Source: Arabidopsis thaliana (taxonomy: Eukaryota; Streptophyta; Magnoliopsida; Brassicales; Brassicaceae). From it: a DNA stretch of 64,000 nt. Every line of letters starts with the position of its first letter. The first letter of the stretch is position 1. Made by a program: the position numbers and the translations under genes. The stretch lies in contig NC_003075.7 of NCBI RefSeq assembly GCF_000001735.4, positions 15,873,001 through 15,937,000 of the forward strand. Direction: 5' to 3'. Under the pieces are notes generated by a model. It saw only the letters and a list, made by a program, of their open reading frames with translations. It was not told where the DNA came from and ran no database searches. Of the stretch, positions 47,230 to 59,602 are shown piece by piece.

Positions 47230-49658
47230 ATGAAAGTGATGGATAAGAATTTAGGGTTAGAGGAGGTTCAGAAACTTGAAGGTCACACTGATCGTGTTTG
47301 GAACGTCGCCTGGAATCCCGCCGCTGACGGTGTTATTGCTTCCTGCAGTGCCGATAAGACCGTACGAATCTGGGAGCAGAGTTCTCTTACTCGTTCCTGG
47401 ACCTGCAAGGTCTCTCTTCTCTCTTTCTTTCGAATTTGATGTTGTTAGATAATGTGTCACTAATGAACATGAAGCCTCGTGATTGGTCAGGCTGTTTTGG
47501 AAGGCGCGCACACAAGAAGTGTGAAGTCGTTAGCTTGGTCACCGTCTGGGAAGTTTCGATGGCAATACTTGCGTTTGGGAAAATTTTGCTACTGACTCCG
47601 AGTCTGTCTCTGTTTTACGGGTACTAAATGTACTATCTCAAAGGCCTATCCTTTATGTGTTTGTTGACAACTGAAATTTATTGTAGGGCTTTGATGTCCC
47701 TCTGGGTTTCTTGACTTTTTAAAATCTCGTGGAATTTTCTTAGGGACATGAAAGCGAAGTCAAAAGTGTATCATGGAATGCATCTGGTTCGTTGCTTGCA
47801 ACTTGTGGTAGAGACAAGTCTGTCTGGATTTGGGAAATACAACCAGAGGAGGACGATGAATTTGATACTATTGCAGTGTTAACTGGTCATTCAGAAGATG
47901 TTAAGATGGTCTTGTGGCATCCCACCATGGATGTTTTGTTCTCTTGCAGTTATGATAACACTATCAAGGTTAAGAGAACAATGCTTCAAATGTGCTTTCA
48001 TGAATTGGTGTCATATCTATGCATAAGCATTTAACTGCAATGCTTGTGTTTCTATTAACAGATTTGGTGCTCTGAGGATGAAGATGGTGATTATAATTGT
48101 GTACAAACCTTAAGTGAACTTAACAAGTATATCCTCTATTTGTCTCTTCTTTACTTCTCACATGTTGAAATTTTCCTACCTTGATGCTATTGTTTTCTTG
48201 ATATTTCTTTTATGCGTTTAGTAATATATGTTGCCTTTAATCTTCACTCAGTGGTCATTCTTCTACCGTCTGGAGTATCTCTTTTAATGCTGCAGGGGAC
48301 AAGATGGTCACTTGTAGGTTGGTGAATCTTCTCCCCATTGTTTCGGATAGGAGATTTCATCTCTGTTACCTGGTCTGTTAACATTTGGATTGTCTGAACT
48401 TTGCAGTGATGATCTAGCAGTGAAAATATGGAAGACAGATATTTCAAGGATGCAATCTGGTGAAGGATATGTACCCTGGTGAGGATATAATGGCATTCAA
48501 TTATCACTTCATAGAGTTTAGCATATACATCTTTCCTCTTTTGAAGATGTATTTTTTGTTATTGTATGGTCTATAAGTTTGACATAAGATACATGCGGTT
48601 GAATATTCTTCATTTGCTAGGGATTTCATGTTCTAACTTGTAGCTAATGAAATATTTACGTGCTTGATTTTTGCAGGACTCATGTTTGTACACTCTCTGG
48701 TTTTCACGATCGTACCATATATTCAGTTCATTGGTCAAGGTATAGACTTGTTGTCACTTTTGAGGGATTTGAAAGAAACAATTGTAAAGTCCTACTATAT
48801 TCCCATGCCAACCAAGAAGATGATTTCTTACACCTGATAAATGCACTTTTTTAATCTAGTTCATTGATCAAATAAAGCTAAATTAGTAATAAGCTTTGCT
48901 GACCAATATTAATTGTCTTCTATGTGTCCTACTGGATAGATCGACATAAGTTTATGATAAGATCTGATACCTTGATAGGGACGGTGTTATTGCTAGTGGA
49001 GCAGGCGATGATACTATACAGTTATTTGTGGACAGCGACAGTGACTCTGTATGCCCTTGTCCCTTTTACCTATAATCACAAATCCCTCTTTTAGTATCAT
49101 TTAGAAAATATCATTAACCATATCTTGTCCGGTTTACTTCTTGGCATATGCTCTGTGTCATCATTGTAGCACAACACAAGAAACCAAAGCTCATGGTTTC
49201 TTGATTGAATTTTTCGTTTGCTTTAGACTCTAGCCAGTGATTTTTCATTACATACAATATACCTTGTGTACAGCCAAATTGAAAAGCTGGTCATCATTGT
49301 GTCAGGTTGATGGACCTTCATACAAACTTTTGGTTAAGAAGGAGAAAGCACATGAAATGGATGTAAATTCGGTCCAATGGGCACCTGATGTAAGTTCATT
49401 TCCTTTCCTAAGGAGTAATTGGCTAAATATGTAAACAAATGCAGGGTAATCTTACTCGTATGTTGGTACTGAGTTTGGTTCATAAAAAAAATTGAAAGCT
49501 TGATTTTCTTGTTTAAACTAGTTTTAGCATATACGGCGAATCATCTCTTGCTAAAGATTCTGAAATCGAGATTTGCATTGCAGAAGGAAAGCCGGTTGCT
49601 TGCCTCGGCCAGCGACGATAAAATGGTTAAGATTTGGAAACTTGCCTCGGAGCCATGA
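47230..49658 (+). pseudogene. CIA1/CIAO1-like WD40 gene with frame-breaking deletion in exon 2
   Basis: CIA1 is the WD40 docking subunit of the cytosolic Fe-S targeting complex. Exons: 47230-47409, 47491-47621, 47744-47968, 48062-48126, 48252-48317, 48407-48478, 48677-48739, 48979-49048, 49306-49389, 49584-49658. All junctions are GT-AG. Blades are clear: [101 protein letters not shown] and LLASASDDKMVKIWKL. In exon 2, SPSGK (to 47553) is followed out of frame by FDGNTCVWENFATDSESVSV: relative to the family, the six residues LLATAS and 17 bases (or 17+3n) are missing, causing a stop at TGA near 47592. All downstream exons are intact, so the break is recent or bypassed by splicing. I recall AT4G32990, paralogue of AT2G26060. 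Confidence 0.8.
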
Positions 49659-49832
49659 CCAGACGGATACATATTCTTTTAATTTGTTGGTTTCTAACTT
49701 AGTTAGAATTTCTATTTCATTGTTTAAGTAGGAGGAATGTGTTCTCTTAGTTAGATTTTCCTTTAGTATACACAGAGATGCAGCTTTGCTTGTCAAAAAC
49801 TAGAGAAAGGATATCTCTATTTAAATTAAAAA

Positions 49833-50319
49833 GGGTCGCCTGAATTTTCAGCCCTATACTAACATTCCACCCTAAATTTTTAGCCACTTGAAAAACCACC
49901 ATAAACAATTTTAATCTCGATAAAACTACATGTACTTTCGGATTTGTTCTTAAAACTACGCCTCCAATTGAACCGACCAGTTAACCGATAATTATACATC
50001 CGGTTTGACTTACCCATAATTTATCCAAAACTAATCCGATTTTGACTCTATTTTAACCCAATTTATACCCAAAAAATATATTCTCTAGAAGAAAAATACT
50101 TTTTATTTATTTTTATTTATTTTTGATAAAAAATTAAAAATAAATTAATTAATTTTACCAAAATAATAAAATAACAAAATATACCGCAAAATAATATAAC
50201 AAAATAGACAACAAATTCTTTTTATAAATACAATGGTGTTATATATATAAATGTATTTGGTATATACTCTAAATTTAATAATTCAAAAGCCATTTTCTTT
50301 TTAAAAACACCATAATCAT

Positions 50320-50350
<31 letters not shown>

Positions 50351-51043
50351 TAACTCATCTTGAATATATAAAAAGAAAACTGAATCTATAAAGAAAAATA
50401 AATTTATAAATACCATAAGATATACTTTGATTGTGGTGTTTATGGATATCTATAAAAATAAATTTGGCATATATTTTGAATTTTATTACATATATAGAGT
50501 TCAAAGGTCATATATTATGATTTCAAGAAAAATGAATATTTTTGTTTAAAAAAAGACATAGCTTTAAATTTATAAAAAAATATAAATGATTGCCAAAAGG
50601 AAAATGTATATGTTTGTATATTATCAAAATTTTATAACAAAATGTAGCTCAAAATATAATTTGGGGTATATTTTGTCATATTAAGTTTTGCTAAAATTAA
50701 GTAATAATTTAATATTTTTAATTGTTTATCACAAATACAAATTAATAAAAATACTTTTACTTCTTAATAAGACAATTTATTTACATTTTGTGTGGGTCAA
50801 AATTAGGCTAAAATAGAGTCAAAATCAGATTAGTTTCGGTTAAATTAGGGGTAAATCAAATCGGATGTATAATTATCGGTTAACTGGTCGGTTCAATTGG
50901 AGGCGTAGTTTTAAGAATAAATCCGAAAGTACATGTAGTTTTATCGAGATTAAAATTGTTTATGGAGGTTTTTCAAGTGGCTAAAAGTTTAGGGTGGAAA
51001 GTTGAGATTCCAACTAGTATATGGCTGAAAATTCAGGCAACCC
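49833..51043. mobile_element. Non-autonomous Mutator-like element with ~240-bp terminal inverted repeats
   Basis: The left end GGGTCGCCTGAATTTTCAGC is mirrored at the right end, which in reverse complement reads GGGTTGCCTGAATTTTCAGC. Homology continues for about 240 bp each side, including AACTACATGTACTTTCGGAT, ACTACGCCTCCAATTGAACC and GTTAACCGATAATTATACAT, with scattered differences. The 9-bp target duplication AATTAAAAA flanks the element at 49824-49832 and 51044-51052, the size typical of Mutator elements. The ~700-bp interior is very A+T-rich, rich in TATA runs and without a transposase frame, so it needs transposase from elsewhere. Divergence between arms suggests the insertion is not very recent, yet the target duplication is still perfect. 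Confidence 0.88.
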
Positions 51044-51380
51044 AATTAAAAAGAAAGATTATGAGTTTTGTTGAGAAGAAAACACGTGCAATAAAGAGCT
51101 TTTTGGTTTCTTCTTTTGTGTTCACTCTGGAAAAGATGTTTCAGAAACAGAGGAATTGCAGAGTGTAGCACACCCACTCTTATTAGCATCGTGCAAACCG
51201 CAAAAAAAAAAAGATCCTTAATCTTTTGCGTCGTCTAATCCACTTTGTGTATGGAAATATTGGAATGGCTAAAGTTGCTAAAATTAATCAATTAGCTCTT
51301 CAACTATAGAGTTTGATAAGACATGATCGTCATCGACTAAGTTGATCCATGACAACTGGCCGACCAAATAATATTTTAGC

Positions 51381-51519
51381 ATTGAAAATTTCTACTGTAT
51401 ATGTATTTTCAAAATTACATTCAATGATAGGATAGTGACAAATATTAATCTGAAAATATAACATTGTCTATTGTTTTATTTCTAAGTTGAATGTAATTTT
51501 GAAAATACATATACGTAGA
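51381..51519. mobile_element. CBL10: 139-bp hairpin MITE upstream of CBL10
   Basis: Inverted arms TCTAC-GTATATGTATTTTCAAAATTACATTCAA (left, from ~51391) and its reverse (right, ending ~51519) differ at only one or two positions. The unit is flanked by identical 15-bp direct repeats AAATAATATTTTAGC at 51366-51380 and 51520-51534; part of this is the target duplication. It has no coding capacity and lies 300-440 bp upstream of the CBL10 ATG. Confidence 0.7.
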
Positions 51520-51820
51520 AAATAATATTTTAGCCAATAAAAACTAAAAAGCTCTATATTTATTCTTGTTCTTTTTTTTCTTCTTCACCAATATATATGT
51601 TTACCAGTTTAGCCATTCCATAATATATTATTTTGTTTAAAAAAAAAAAAAAAATCAAATGGGGACCACCAAGGACGGTACATTCATTTGATTTTAGAGA
51701 ATGGTTCAAATGACGGATATATTAGCGTGACATTTTGATAAACTGAAAAAATAATAAGTGAAGCAGAATCAAAGTTGCCACTTAGTCCGGAAGACTGTGA
51801 TTGTGATTTTGAATGAACTC

Positions 51821-53398
51821 ATGGAACAAGTTTCCTCTGTAAATTTTTCTCACTACTTTGATTTCTCATTTCTTCTCTGATTTTGTCTTTTTGTAATGTT
51901 CTTGTTCTTGTTTTGTTTTGGTGAAACAGAGATCAAGCTCTCTCACTGTCGGAGAGCAATTCTGCGCCGTCTTTATACCTTTCTTTGCCATTATCGATGT
52001 CCTAGTTTCCTCCGTCGGACAATGCTTCGATTGCCGCAGCACATCGCCTCGGACATGTCAGCACGCGGATCTGGAACGTCTTGCTCGTGAATCTCAATGT
52101 TGGTTTTCTTTTTGTTTTTGCCTCTCTCTCTCTCTCTCTCTTTCATTTCATGTCCAATGTGTTGTATACGTTCTTGGATCAATGCGTCTTCGAAATGACT
52201 CTGTTTGGAAGTTGATAAGTTTGAAAAGTTTGTTTCTTTTTTGCAGTTTCAGTCAATGAAGTTGAAGCTTTGTATGAGCTATTCAAGAAATTGAGCTGTT
52301 CAATTATTGATGACGGCTTGATTCACAAGGTCTGTTTTTTCTCTCTCAGATATGTCTAGTTGGTGAATTTTTCATAGGTTGATGATCATCACTTGACTCC
52401 TTTTCCTTTATGTGTGTGATTCATTGCTTTCAAGGCATTAAGTTTGCTCTTTTTAGATGATAGTTATCTCTCATTATAATTTATGGTTATGAAGAAATTT
52501 GATATTTCTGGTTTCCTAGGAAGAGCTTAGACTGGCGCTGTTCCAAGCTCCATATGGTGAGAACCTCTTTCTTGATAGGGTGAGTGGCTTCTCATGGTTT
52601 CTTGGACTTGTTGAGATGAAAGTTTTTTTTACTTTATATTGATTGGTGTTTTGCAGGTTTTTGATTTGTTCGATGAAAAGAAGAATGGGGTTATTGAGTT
52701 TGAGGAATTCATCCATGCACTCAGTGTCTTTCATCCCTATGCATCAATCCAGGAGAAGACCGATTGTAAGGATCAATATTACTACTAATATAACTCCTTG
52801 GATGATCTCAAGCATATGCTTTTATTATCTGTGACAGTTGCATTTAGGCTCTATGATCTAAGACAAACTGGATTCATTGAGCGAGAAGAGGTAAATAATA
52901 ATCTGCCATTGCAAGTTGCAACCCTTCTTTTCAGCTTCATAATAAGTTGGACTTGTTAGGTGCAACAAATGGTTTCTGCTATTCTCTTGGAATCTGATAT
53001 GATGCTATCCGATGAACTTCTGACCATGATTATTGATAAAGTGAGTTCTTGAAATCCCATCTCTCTTAGTGTGATGTATAATATTTTGGTAAATTTAGTT
53101 AGCACATGCTTCTTTTCTTTCTCTACTTTGTTTTTGCTAGACATTTGCTGATGCAGATTCTGACAAAGACGGTAAAATTAGTAAGGATGAATGGAATGTC
53201 TATGTGCATAAACATCCTAGCTTGTTGAAGAATATGACTCTTCCTTACCTAAAGTACCAAATCCTCTCTCTTTTTTAGATTAGCCCTTCCATTTAGGATT
53301 TCCTTTACTTTATCATCAACCATATCTGTATTTGAATTTGAAGGGATGTGACGACAGCATTCCCAAGTTTTATATTCAACACTGAGGTTGAAGACTGA
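51821..53398 (+). CDS. CBL10: Calcineurin B-like Ca2+ sensor CBL10 (SCABP8)
   Basis: Nine exons: 51821-51838, 51930-52098, 52247-52329, 52520-52579, 52657-52765, 52838-52890, 52960-53040, 53141-53253, 53344-53398; 741 nt, 246 aa, as recalled for AT4G33000. CBL10 binds and recruits the kinase CIPK24/SOS2 for Na+ tolerance in shoots. Unlike CBL1 or CBL9 it has no MGC acylation site: an N-terminal hydrophobic segment ([20 protein letters not shown], about residues 15-34) anchors it to plasma or vacuolar membrane. Four EF-hands follow; the second ([16 protein letters not shown]), third ([15 protein letters not shown]) and fourth ([15 protein letters not shown]) are recognisable. The end [11 protein letters not shown] contains the conserved Ser of the PFPF-type motif phosphorylated by CIPKs. 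Exon 1 has only 18 nt; its ATG gives MEQVSS joined to [10 protein letters not shown]. Confidence 0.96.
52121..52141 (+). repeat. CBL10: CT microsatellite in CBL10 intron 2
   Basis: Ten CT units within intron 2 (52099-52246), about 105 bp before the acceptor. It may contribute to the polypyrimidine content of the intron and is likely to be length-variable among accessions. Confidence 0.9.
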
Positions 53399-53851
53399 GG
53401 CACAACTGTCCATGCAACACCGGTCATCTTTTTTCTGCTTGGTCCTGTAATTCGAGTGAGATTGTCATAGCGCAAGAGCAGAACGAGGAAAGAAGGTTTT
53501 CCTTATTTTATTTTAAGCCAACGTAGTTGATGATTATTAGCTGTAAGTAAAATTGTCAAGCACTTTGCTTTGTTTTGATGACTTTACTGTAATTGTTCCA
53601 TTGAAAGTAATGAAGCATTTTTCTTTTCATCTTGCGTCTATGGCAGTATAGTTGATTTAAGTCTTGATTCTACCAAAGTTTGTGTTTTGTTTTCGGTCAA
53701 TTGTGGAATATATAATTTATAGAAGATGTATTCGAATGAAATAATAGAGTAAGAGACAGAAAGCGTATAATGAGAACACTATGGACAGAATGTGAAAGAG
53801 AAGAGTGCGTGGTGAGAGAAAGGGACACAACACAATGGGACAGAGCAGTAA
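53399..53851. other. Convergent 3' region, CBL10 / GLDP1
   Basis: A 453-bp gap between tail-to-tail genes, holding both 3' untranslated regions. The plus strand has AATGAAGC near 53610 and T-rich DNA, and the GLDP1 side carries AGAG-rich sequence. No further gene is seen. Confidence 0.5.
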
Positions 53852-56800
53852 TCAAGCAGACACTGCAGCTGCGACTTGTTCTTCCTCTGGGAGGAGAGTG
53901 CACACCAGTTTCCTGTCTCCATATACATTGTCCACACGCCCTGTTCCACATTTCAATCATTTGTCACATATCAGAATTCCGAAACCAGAATAAACTGAAT
54001 CGAAAACCAAATGTGCAATCTATATCTTGGATGGTCTAATACCTGTGGTGGGCCAGAACTTGGAGGAGCGGAGCCAAGGCGCAGGGAAAGCAGCATACTC
54101 TCGAGAATACGGCTTTTTCCATGTGTCTGCCATTAGCAACGATGGGGGATGTGGAGCTCCCTGAGAAAACAAACAACCACCAACGTATGAATCTCAACTT
54201 CTCCGAACAATATTATTATTGGATATAATTATGATAAGTCTTTGTTTTCCTAATTACCTTGAGAACGTTGTTCTGGACATCTGCATTTCCTTTTTCAATC
54301 TGTGCAATTTCTTCCCTGATTGAAATGAGAGCATCGCAGAACCTGTCTAGCTCCGCCTGCAAACGAATATTATTTAGTTTCATCAAGTTGATACACTGAG
54401 AGAAGAAAGAGTCAATGAGAGATCTGCATATATCCATATTTACCTTGCTTTCACTCTCGGTTGGCTCAATCATAAGAGTTCCAGGGACAGGCCAAGACAT
54501 TGTGGGTCCATGGAATCCATAGTCCATTAGCCGTTTCGCCACATCCTCTGGTTCTATTCCAGCAGTGTTCTACAAATTCATATTTGAATCGGTCAGTGAT
54601 ATGCATACCCAAAACAACTACTTTAATTTCAGTTCACAACATTTTCATACCTTGAAGCCTCTCAAGTCTATGATGAATTCGTGTGCTACTGTTCCGTTAA
54701 CACCACGGAAAAGAACTGGGTAGTGTTTCTGTAAAAACAAATCAAGAGGAAAATTAGACTCCTTTCATTCTCAAAAGATGAATAGGTAAATAGAAGACAA
54801 AGATGTTCTACTACCTCTAGGCGCTTTGCCATGTAATTGGCATTCAAAATTGCAATCTTAGAGGCATCAGTGAGCCCACCAGATCCCATCATGGCAATGT
54901 AAGTATAAGATATAGGCAAGATAAGCGCAGATCCCCATGGTGCAGCGGATATTGCACCCAAAGGTGCTGTCTTCTCGGGTTGTGGGATACCACCAGTCGG
55001 TATCTGTATACATGGAAATGGAAGAAACAAAAAATTAAGGAATTAATCATCAATCACCAAGAAACATAAAAGTGATGAAGGATAAAAGACTAACCACGGG
55101 GTGAGAAGGAAGAAATGGTGCCAAATGATTCTTCACACCAATGGGACCCATACCAGGACCACCACCTCCATGAGGAATACAGAAGGTCTTGTGGAGATTG
55201 AGATGGCACACATCCGCTCCAATAAAACCAGGGCTCGTCAAACCAACCTACACGTACCCAACACCATGCTCTTACAAATTAGAGAAAATTCAAGATCTCT
55301 GTGTTCTGTTTTAGTAAGATATTTCACCTGTGCATTCATGTTGGCACCATCCATGTACACTTGACCTCCATTTTCGTGTATTATGTTGCAAATCTCGTCG
55401 ATGCCCTCTTCATAGACTCCATGAGTTGAAGGGTATGTAACCATAAGAGCAGCTAAGTTGTCTTTGTTGGCTTCTGCAGCTTTTCTCACCTCCTCAATGT
55501 TAATGTTTCCCTTAGCATCAGTTCCAACTGTAATAATTTTCATCCCGCACATAGCAGCACTTGCAGGGTTTGTACCGTGTGCAGAGACAGGTATGATACA
55601 CACATTACGGTGATGATCTCCTCTTGACTGAAAAATGCATTCATTCATTCACTTTTCAGCTTAATACAATTGAATAGAAGATTGTTAGGTAGAATAAGAT
55701 CCAAATTTAGGATAAAAGATGTTACCATGTGATATGCGCGGATAACCATAAGCCCGGCATACTCACCAGCAGCACCAGCATTAGGTTGCAACGAGAAAGA
55801 GTCAAACCCAGTGATCGTACACAAGAGGTCACCCAAATTTTCGAACATTTCCTACATACATGTGGACAAGATATCAGTTCATTGTTCAACTTTCTAAATC
55901 AGACCTCAGATGAATCAAGAAAGTCACTAACCTGATAACCTTGTGCTTGTTCAACAGGAGCAAAAGGGTGAATGTCAGTGAAACTTGGCCATGTGACTGG
56001 CATCATTTCAGTTGTTGCATTTAGTTTCATCGTACAAGATCCCAACGGAATCATGCTGTGGCACAGTGATAGATCCTTTGACTGTAACTTGTGGATGTAC
56101 CTAAGCAACTCATGCTCTGTGTGGTACCTAATCATATTATCAAAATGGAAAACAAAAATGAGATACTGCCAATCCACAAGTAATAAGCCACTCAAGATTC
56201 AAAGAACAGAATAATACATGTTGAAGATTGGGTGGGTAAGATAAGGACTCTCTCTTGTTAGGCTAGAAGGAATGGAATTCTGAACCTCGGGTGCTAGAGA
56301 TTCAGCCGTAAATGGAACCTGAAGCGAATTGAGATAGTCAAATTTCATGCAAGGATCCTAGAAATGATATATCAATAACAAAAAGAGGTATGAACAACAC
56401 TCACAGGCTTGCCAGAAGCAAAAACTTTGAAAAGTTTATCGACATCATCCAAGGTGGTTGTTTCGTCAAAGGAAGCAGTAATCTGAATTAAGTAATCATA
56501 TCCAAATATTCAAATCTGTATGATGCTATGAGAGTAAAAACCTTGAAAGGCCAAAGCAAAGGAGACTCACAGTGGTTGAGTCCACAACACGCAGATTAAT
56601 TTCACTTTTGGAAGCTGCATCAGCAATTGCATGTGCATCCGAACACTTAATTTTAACAGTGTCAAAGAAAGGAAGTTCTTGAACTTCTGCAACCCCAAGC
56701 TTGTTCAACCCTAAGGAAAATATACCAGCGAGACCATGGACACGCTGGGCAATAGATTTTAGACCTGCAGGTCCATGGTAAACAGCATACATGGCAGCCA

Positions 56801-58150
56801 TGTTGGCAAGCAACGCCTGCAGGAAAATGAAAAGATGAAGTACTCATCAACATGAATCAACATATCATCTAGTTATCTGAACGAACTAATAGTGAAAAGT
56901 GAAAAATGAGTAATCAGATACTAAGAAGTAATTACTTGAGCAGTACAGATGTTGCTAGTGGCTTTGTCCCTCCTAATATGCTGTTCTCTAGTCTGCATAG
57001 CCATACGCAGAGCTTGCTTTCCTGAAGAATCAACACTAATACCAATAATCCTCCCAGGCATCATTCTCTTATACTCTTGTGAAGTAGCCAAGAACGCAGC
57101 ATGAGGACCACCATAACCCATCGGAACACCAAACCTTTGAGCAGAGCCAACAACAATATCCGCCCCAAATTCTCCAGGAGGTTTCAACACAGTCAAAGCC
57201 AGCAAATCCGTAGCCATCACAACCTTAACACCATTAGCATGAGCATTCTTAACAAACTCAGCATAATCCAAGACTTCACCTTCAGTACCAGGATACTGAA
57301 CAAGAACCCCACAAACATCACCAGAGCTGTAATCTATATCCTTAAGATCAGAGGTGACAACTTTCAAATCAAACCCATCAGCTCTAGTCTTACAAACATC
57401 AATAGTCTGAGGGTGACAGTTACTAGCAATGACAAAGGTCTTCTTTTTACCCTTAAGAATGTTGTTACACATGGCCATTGCCTCCGCAGCAGCAGTGCCT
57501 TCATCCAGAAGCGACGCATTGGACATAGGAAGACCCGTGAGATCTGTGATCACGGTCTGGAAATTGAGGAGCGATTCGAGACGACCTTGAGAGATCTCAG
57601 CTTGATAAGGAGTGTATTGAGTGTACCAAGCTGGATTCTCCATGATGTTACGGAGAATGACAGTAGGGACATGAGTGTTGTAGTAACCCATCCCGATGAA
57701 GGATTTGAAAACCTTGTTCTTGGAAGCTAAATCAACCATGTGTTGAATCATTTGGCTCTCGGTTAAACCAGCGTCGAATTTGGAGAACTTCATGGAATCT
57801 AATCGAATCGATTTGGGCACCGTAGCATCGATGAGTGAATCGATATGGTCAAAGCCACAGAATTTAGCCATGTGGGTTTGTTCGTCTGGTGTTGCAGAGT
57901 TGTGACGACGAGGGAAAGTATCGCTGGGTTTAACAGCATCGACGGAGATGGAACGCGTCTGCTGGTGCCTCCCGAAAGCCGCCGTGTGGTTGACAGATCG
58001 AGGGGTGGAGATGAAAGGGGAAAGGGAAGAGACATACCTCGCCGGAGCGTGAGGAACAAGGTGAGGTGTTTCAGCGTTACGGTGTCGTTTTGTGTCGTTA
58101 ACGAGACGTTTGACGATTCCTCTGTAAGCAAGTCTCCTTGCGCGCTCCAT
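53852..58150 (-). CDS. GLDP1: Glycine decarboxylase P-protein 1, mitochondrial
   Basis: Fourteen exons: 58150-56936, 56816-56571, 56482-56405, 56318-56218, 56127-55932, 55851-55726, 55627-55328, 55247-55095, 55003-54815, 54728-54651, 54569-54444, 54356-54258, 54160-54043, 53940-53852; 3114 nt, 1037 aa, as recalled for AT4G33010. The P-protein decarboxylates glycine with PLP and passes the aminomethyl group to H-protein, the key step of mitochondrial photorespiration. An Arg/Ser-rich presequence of ~65 residues precedes [15 protein letters not shown]. The PLP lysine is K774 in [20 protein letters not shown], with the Gly-rich loop just after it. The N-terminal half ([34 protein letters not shown]) and C-terminal half are the two ancestral halves fused in eukaryotic P-proteins. 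All residues I can check are intact. Expression in green tissue is known for the gene. Confidence 0.97.
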
Positions 58151-59602
58151 TGGGAAAAAAGGTTGCAGTCAGAAAACGAAGAGAGTAAGAGAGATGTTTT
58201 GAGAAAGATGGATGTCTTTTTTAGTTTTTCGCCATGAATGAAAGGAGGAGGTAGAAGCTAGCTACAAGGAGGGAATCTGAGAGAGAGTATATACAATATA
58301 CACTCACGGACCGTTGAATATAAAATGTGTATATTCACGTCCCAAGAAATAGTTAGTTTATAAATACAGAGAAATTTTTGGGAAATAAATAAAAATCCTC
58401 AAATTTCGTGGTGTAGGCTCGGATGTGGTTGGTGAAAAGTTGCAGATTCCACGTGTATCGCATCTAAATCAGTAGTGCAATATTGTGCTAATCATTTTAT
58501 TTTTATGATTAAATTGGATCTCCGACATCTCTTAATTATTTGTTTATTAGTAGCAGTTTCTCCAAACTATTTACATTTTTTCACAACAATATACAATATT
58601 TTTTATTGAGTACTAACTATTGTGATTTTAAAAGTAGGATTATTTAGTGTCTTTAGTTCGCAAATTTCTTATTTTCCTACAAAAACTGTAGTTCCCCTCT
58701 AATGGGACATACGTAAATTGTAAAGTTTAATCAATGTTAAGTTTTTTTGGTTCTGATTTACATATCCAACAAAAAAGTACGAAAAAATAGAATTTATGCA
58801 CCAAATCCTTGAGATAATTTACAGGAATTGTGGGATATGCTGTAAAAGCACGAGATAAAATTTGAAAGGAAGGGAACTGAAGTGGAAGAGATTGGGTATC
58901 AGTGGACAAAAATGTTTGTCACCTTTATCACTCAGAAAGATAACAACAAATAAATATATATATGGCAAACAAATTTTAATTATTTTGGTTCACATGAAAA
59001 TATATGATAAATTAGGTGGCGGAATGCGTTTCACAGAGAGTTTATCTCCACAAAGAAAATTTTAATTAAACAGATAAATATAGGGTTCGTCTTTTTCTTC
59101 ATCATGCATGGGAACCATCGTCATCCATATATATATATATTCGACAGAAAATGAAATATTATAGTTTTCGACCTTCCAAGAATAATATATCTTAAAGATC
59201 GTGGAAAAGATTACTCATGAGTCATGACCTACTCTTTTTAAAAACACTTAGTTCATATATATGGTTCTATTATGGCGTTTCTTGAGCTAAATCAAAATGA
59301 AGGATTAGAATATGCTCGAAAAGGCGTCAAGAAAATCTTTGGATTTCAGTTGCATACTTGCTTGTAAAAACTAATTGTATTTGTTTTTGTTTTTTGTTCA
59401 AAAATTAATTATTTGTTTACCAGCTACAAAAATATATAACATGATTGATAAAGAGTGAATATCTAATAGAATTGATTACAAACATTATTTTGAAACAAAT
59501 AGAGTGATAGGCATACCTATAATAATTCTGTCCAAAAGAAAAAAGAAAAAGGCATGCCTAAATTTATTACTTTCATAAACAAATAGTAATAATGAAAAGT
59601 GA
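58151..59602. other. Intergenic DNA, GLDP1 promoter and ZIP9 3' region
   Basis: About 1.45 kb between two minus-strand genes. The ~150 bp nearest GLDP1 is GA-rich leader; TATATACAATATACACTC at 58288-58305 is a TATA-like region on the reverse strand. The rest is A+T-rich without supported features. Confidence 0.5.

Larger units (their letters stand above)
49659..51820. other. Intergenic DNA with two mobile elements, upstream of CBL10
   Basis: A 2.2-kb gap dominated by a Mutator-like element (49833-51043) and a small hairpin element (51381-51519). No gene is supported. A 15-bp poly-A tract lies near 51638-51652. Confidence 0.6.

Noticed and set aside
57101..57730. 209-codon plus-strand frame inside GLDP1 exon 1
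   Set aside because: Antisense shadow of a long coding exon; no domain and no independent gene structure.
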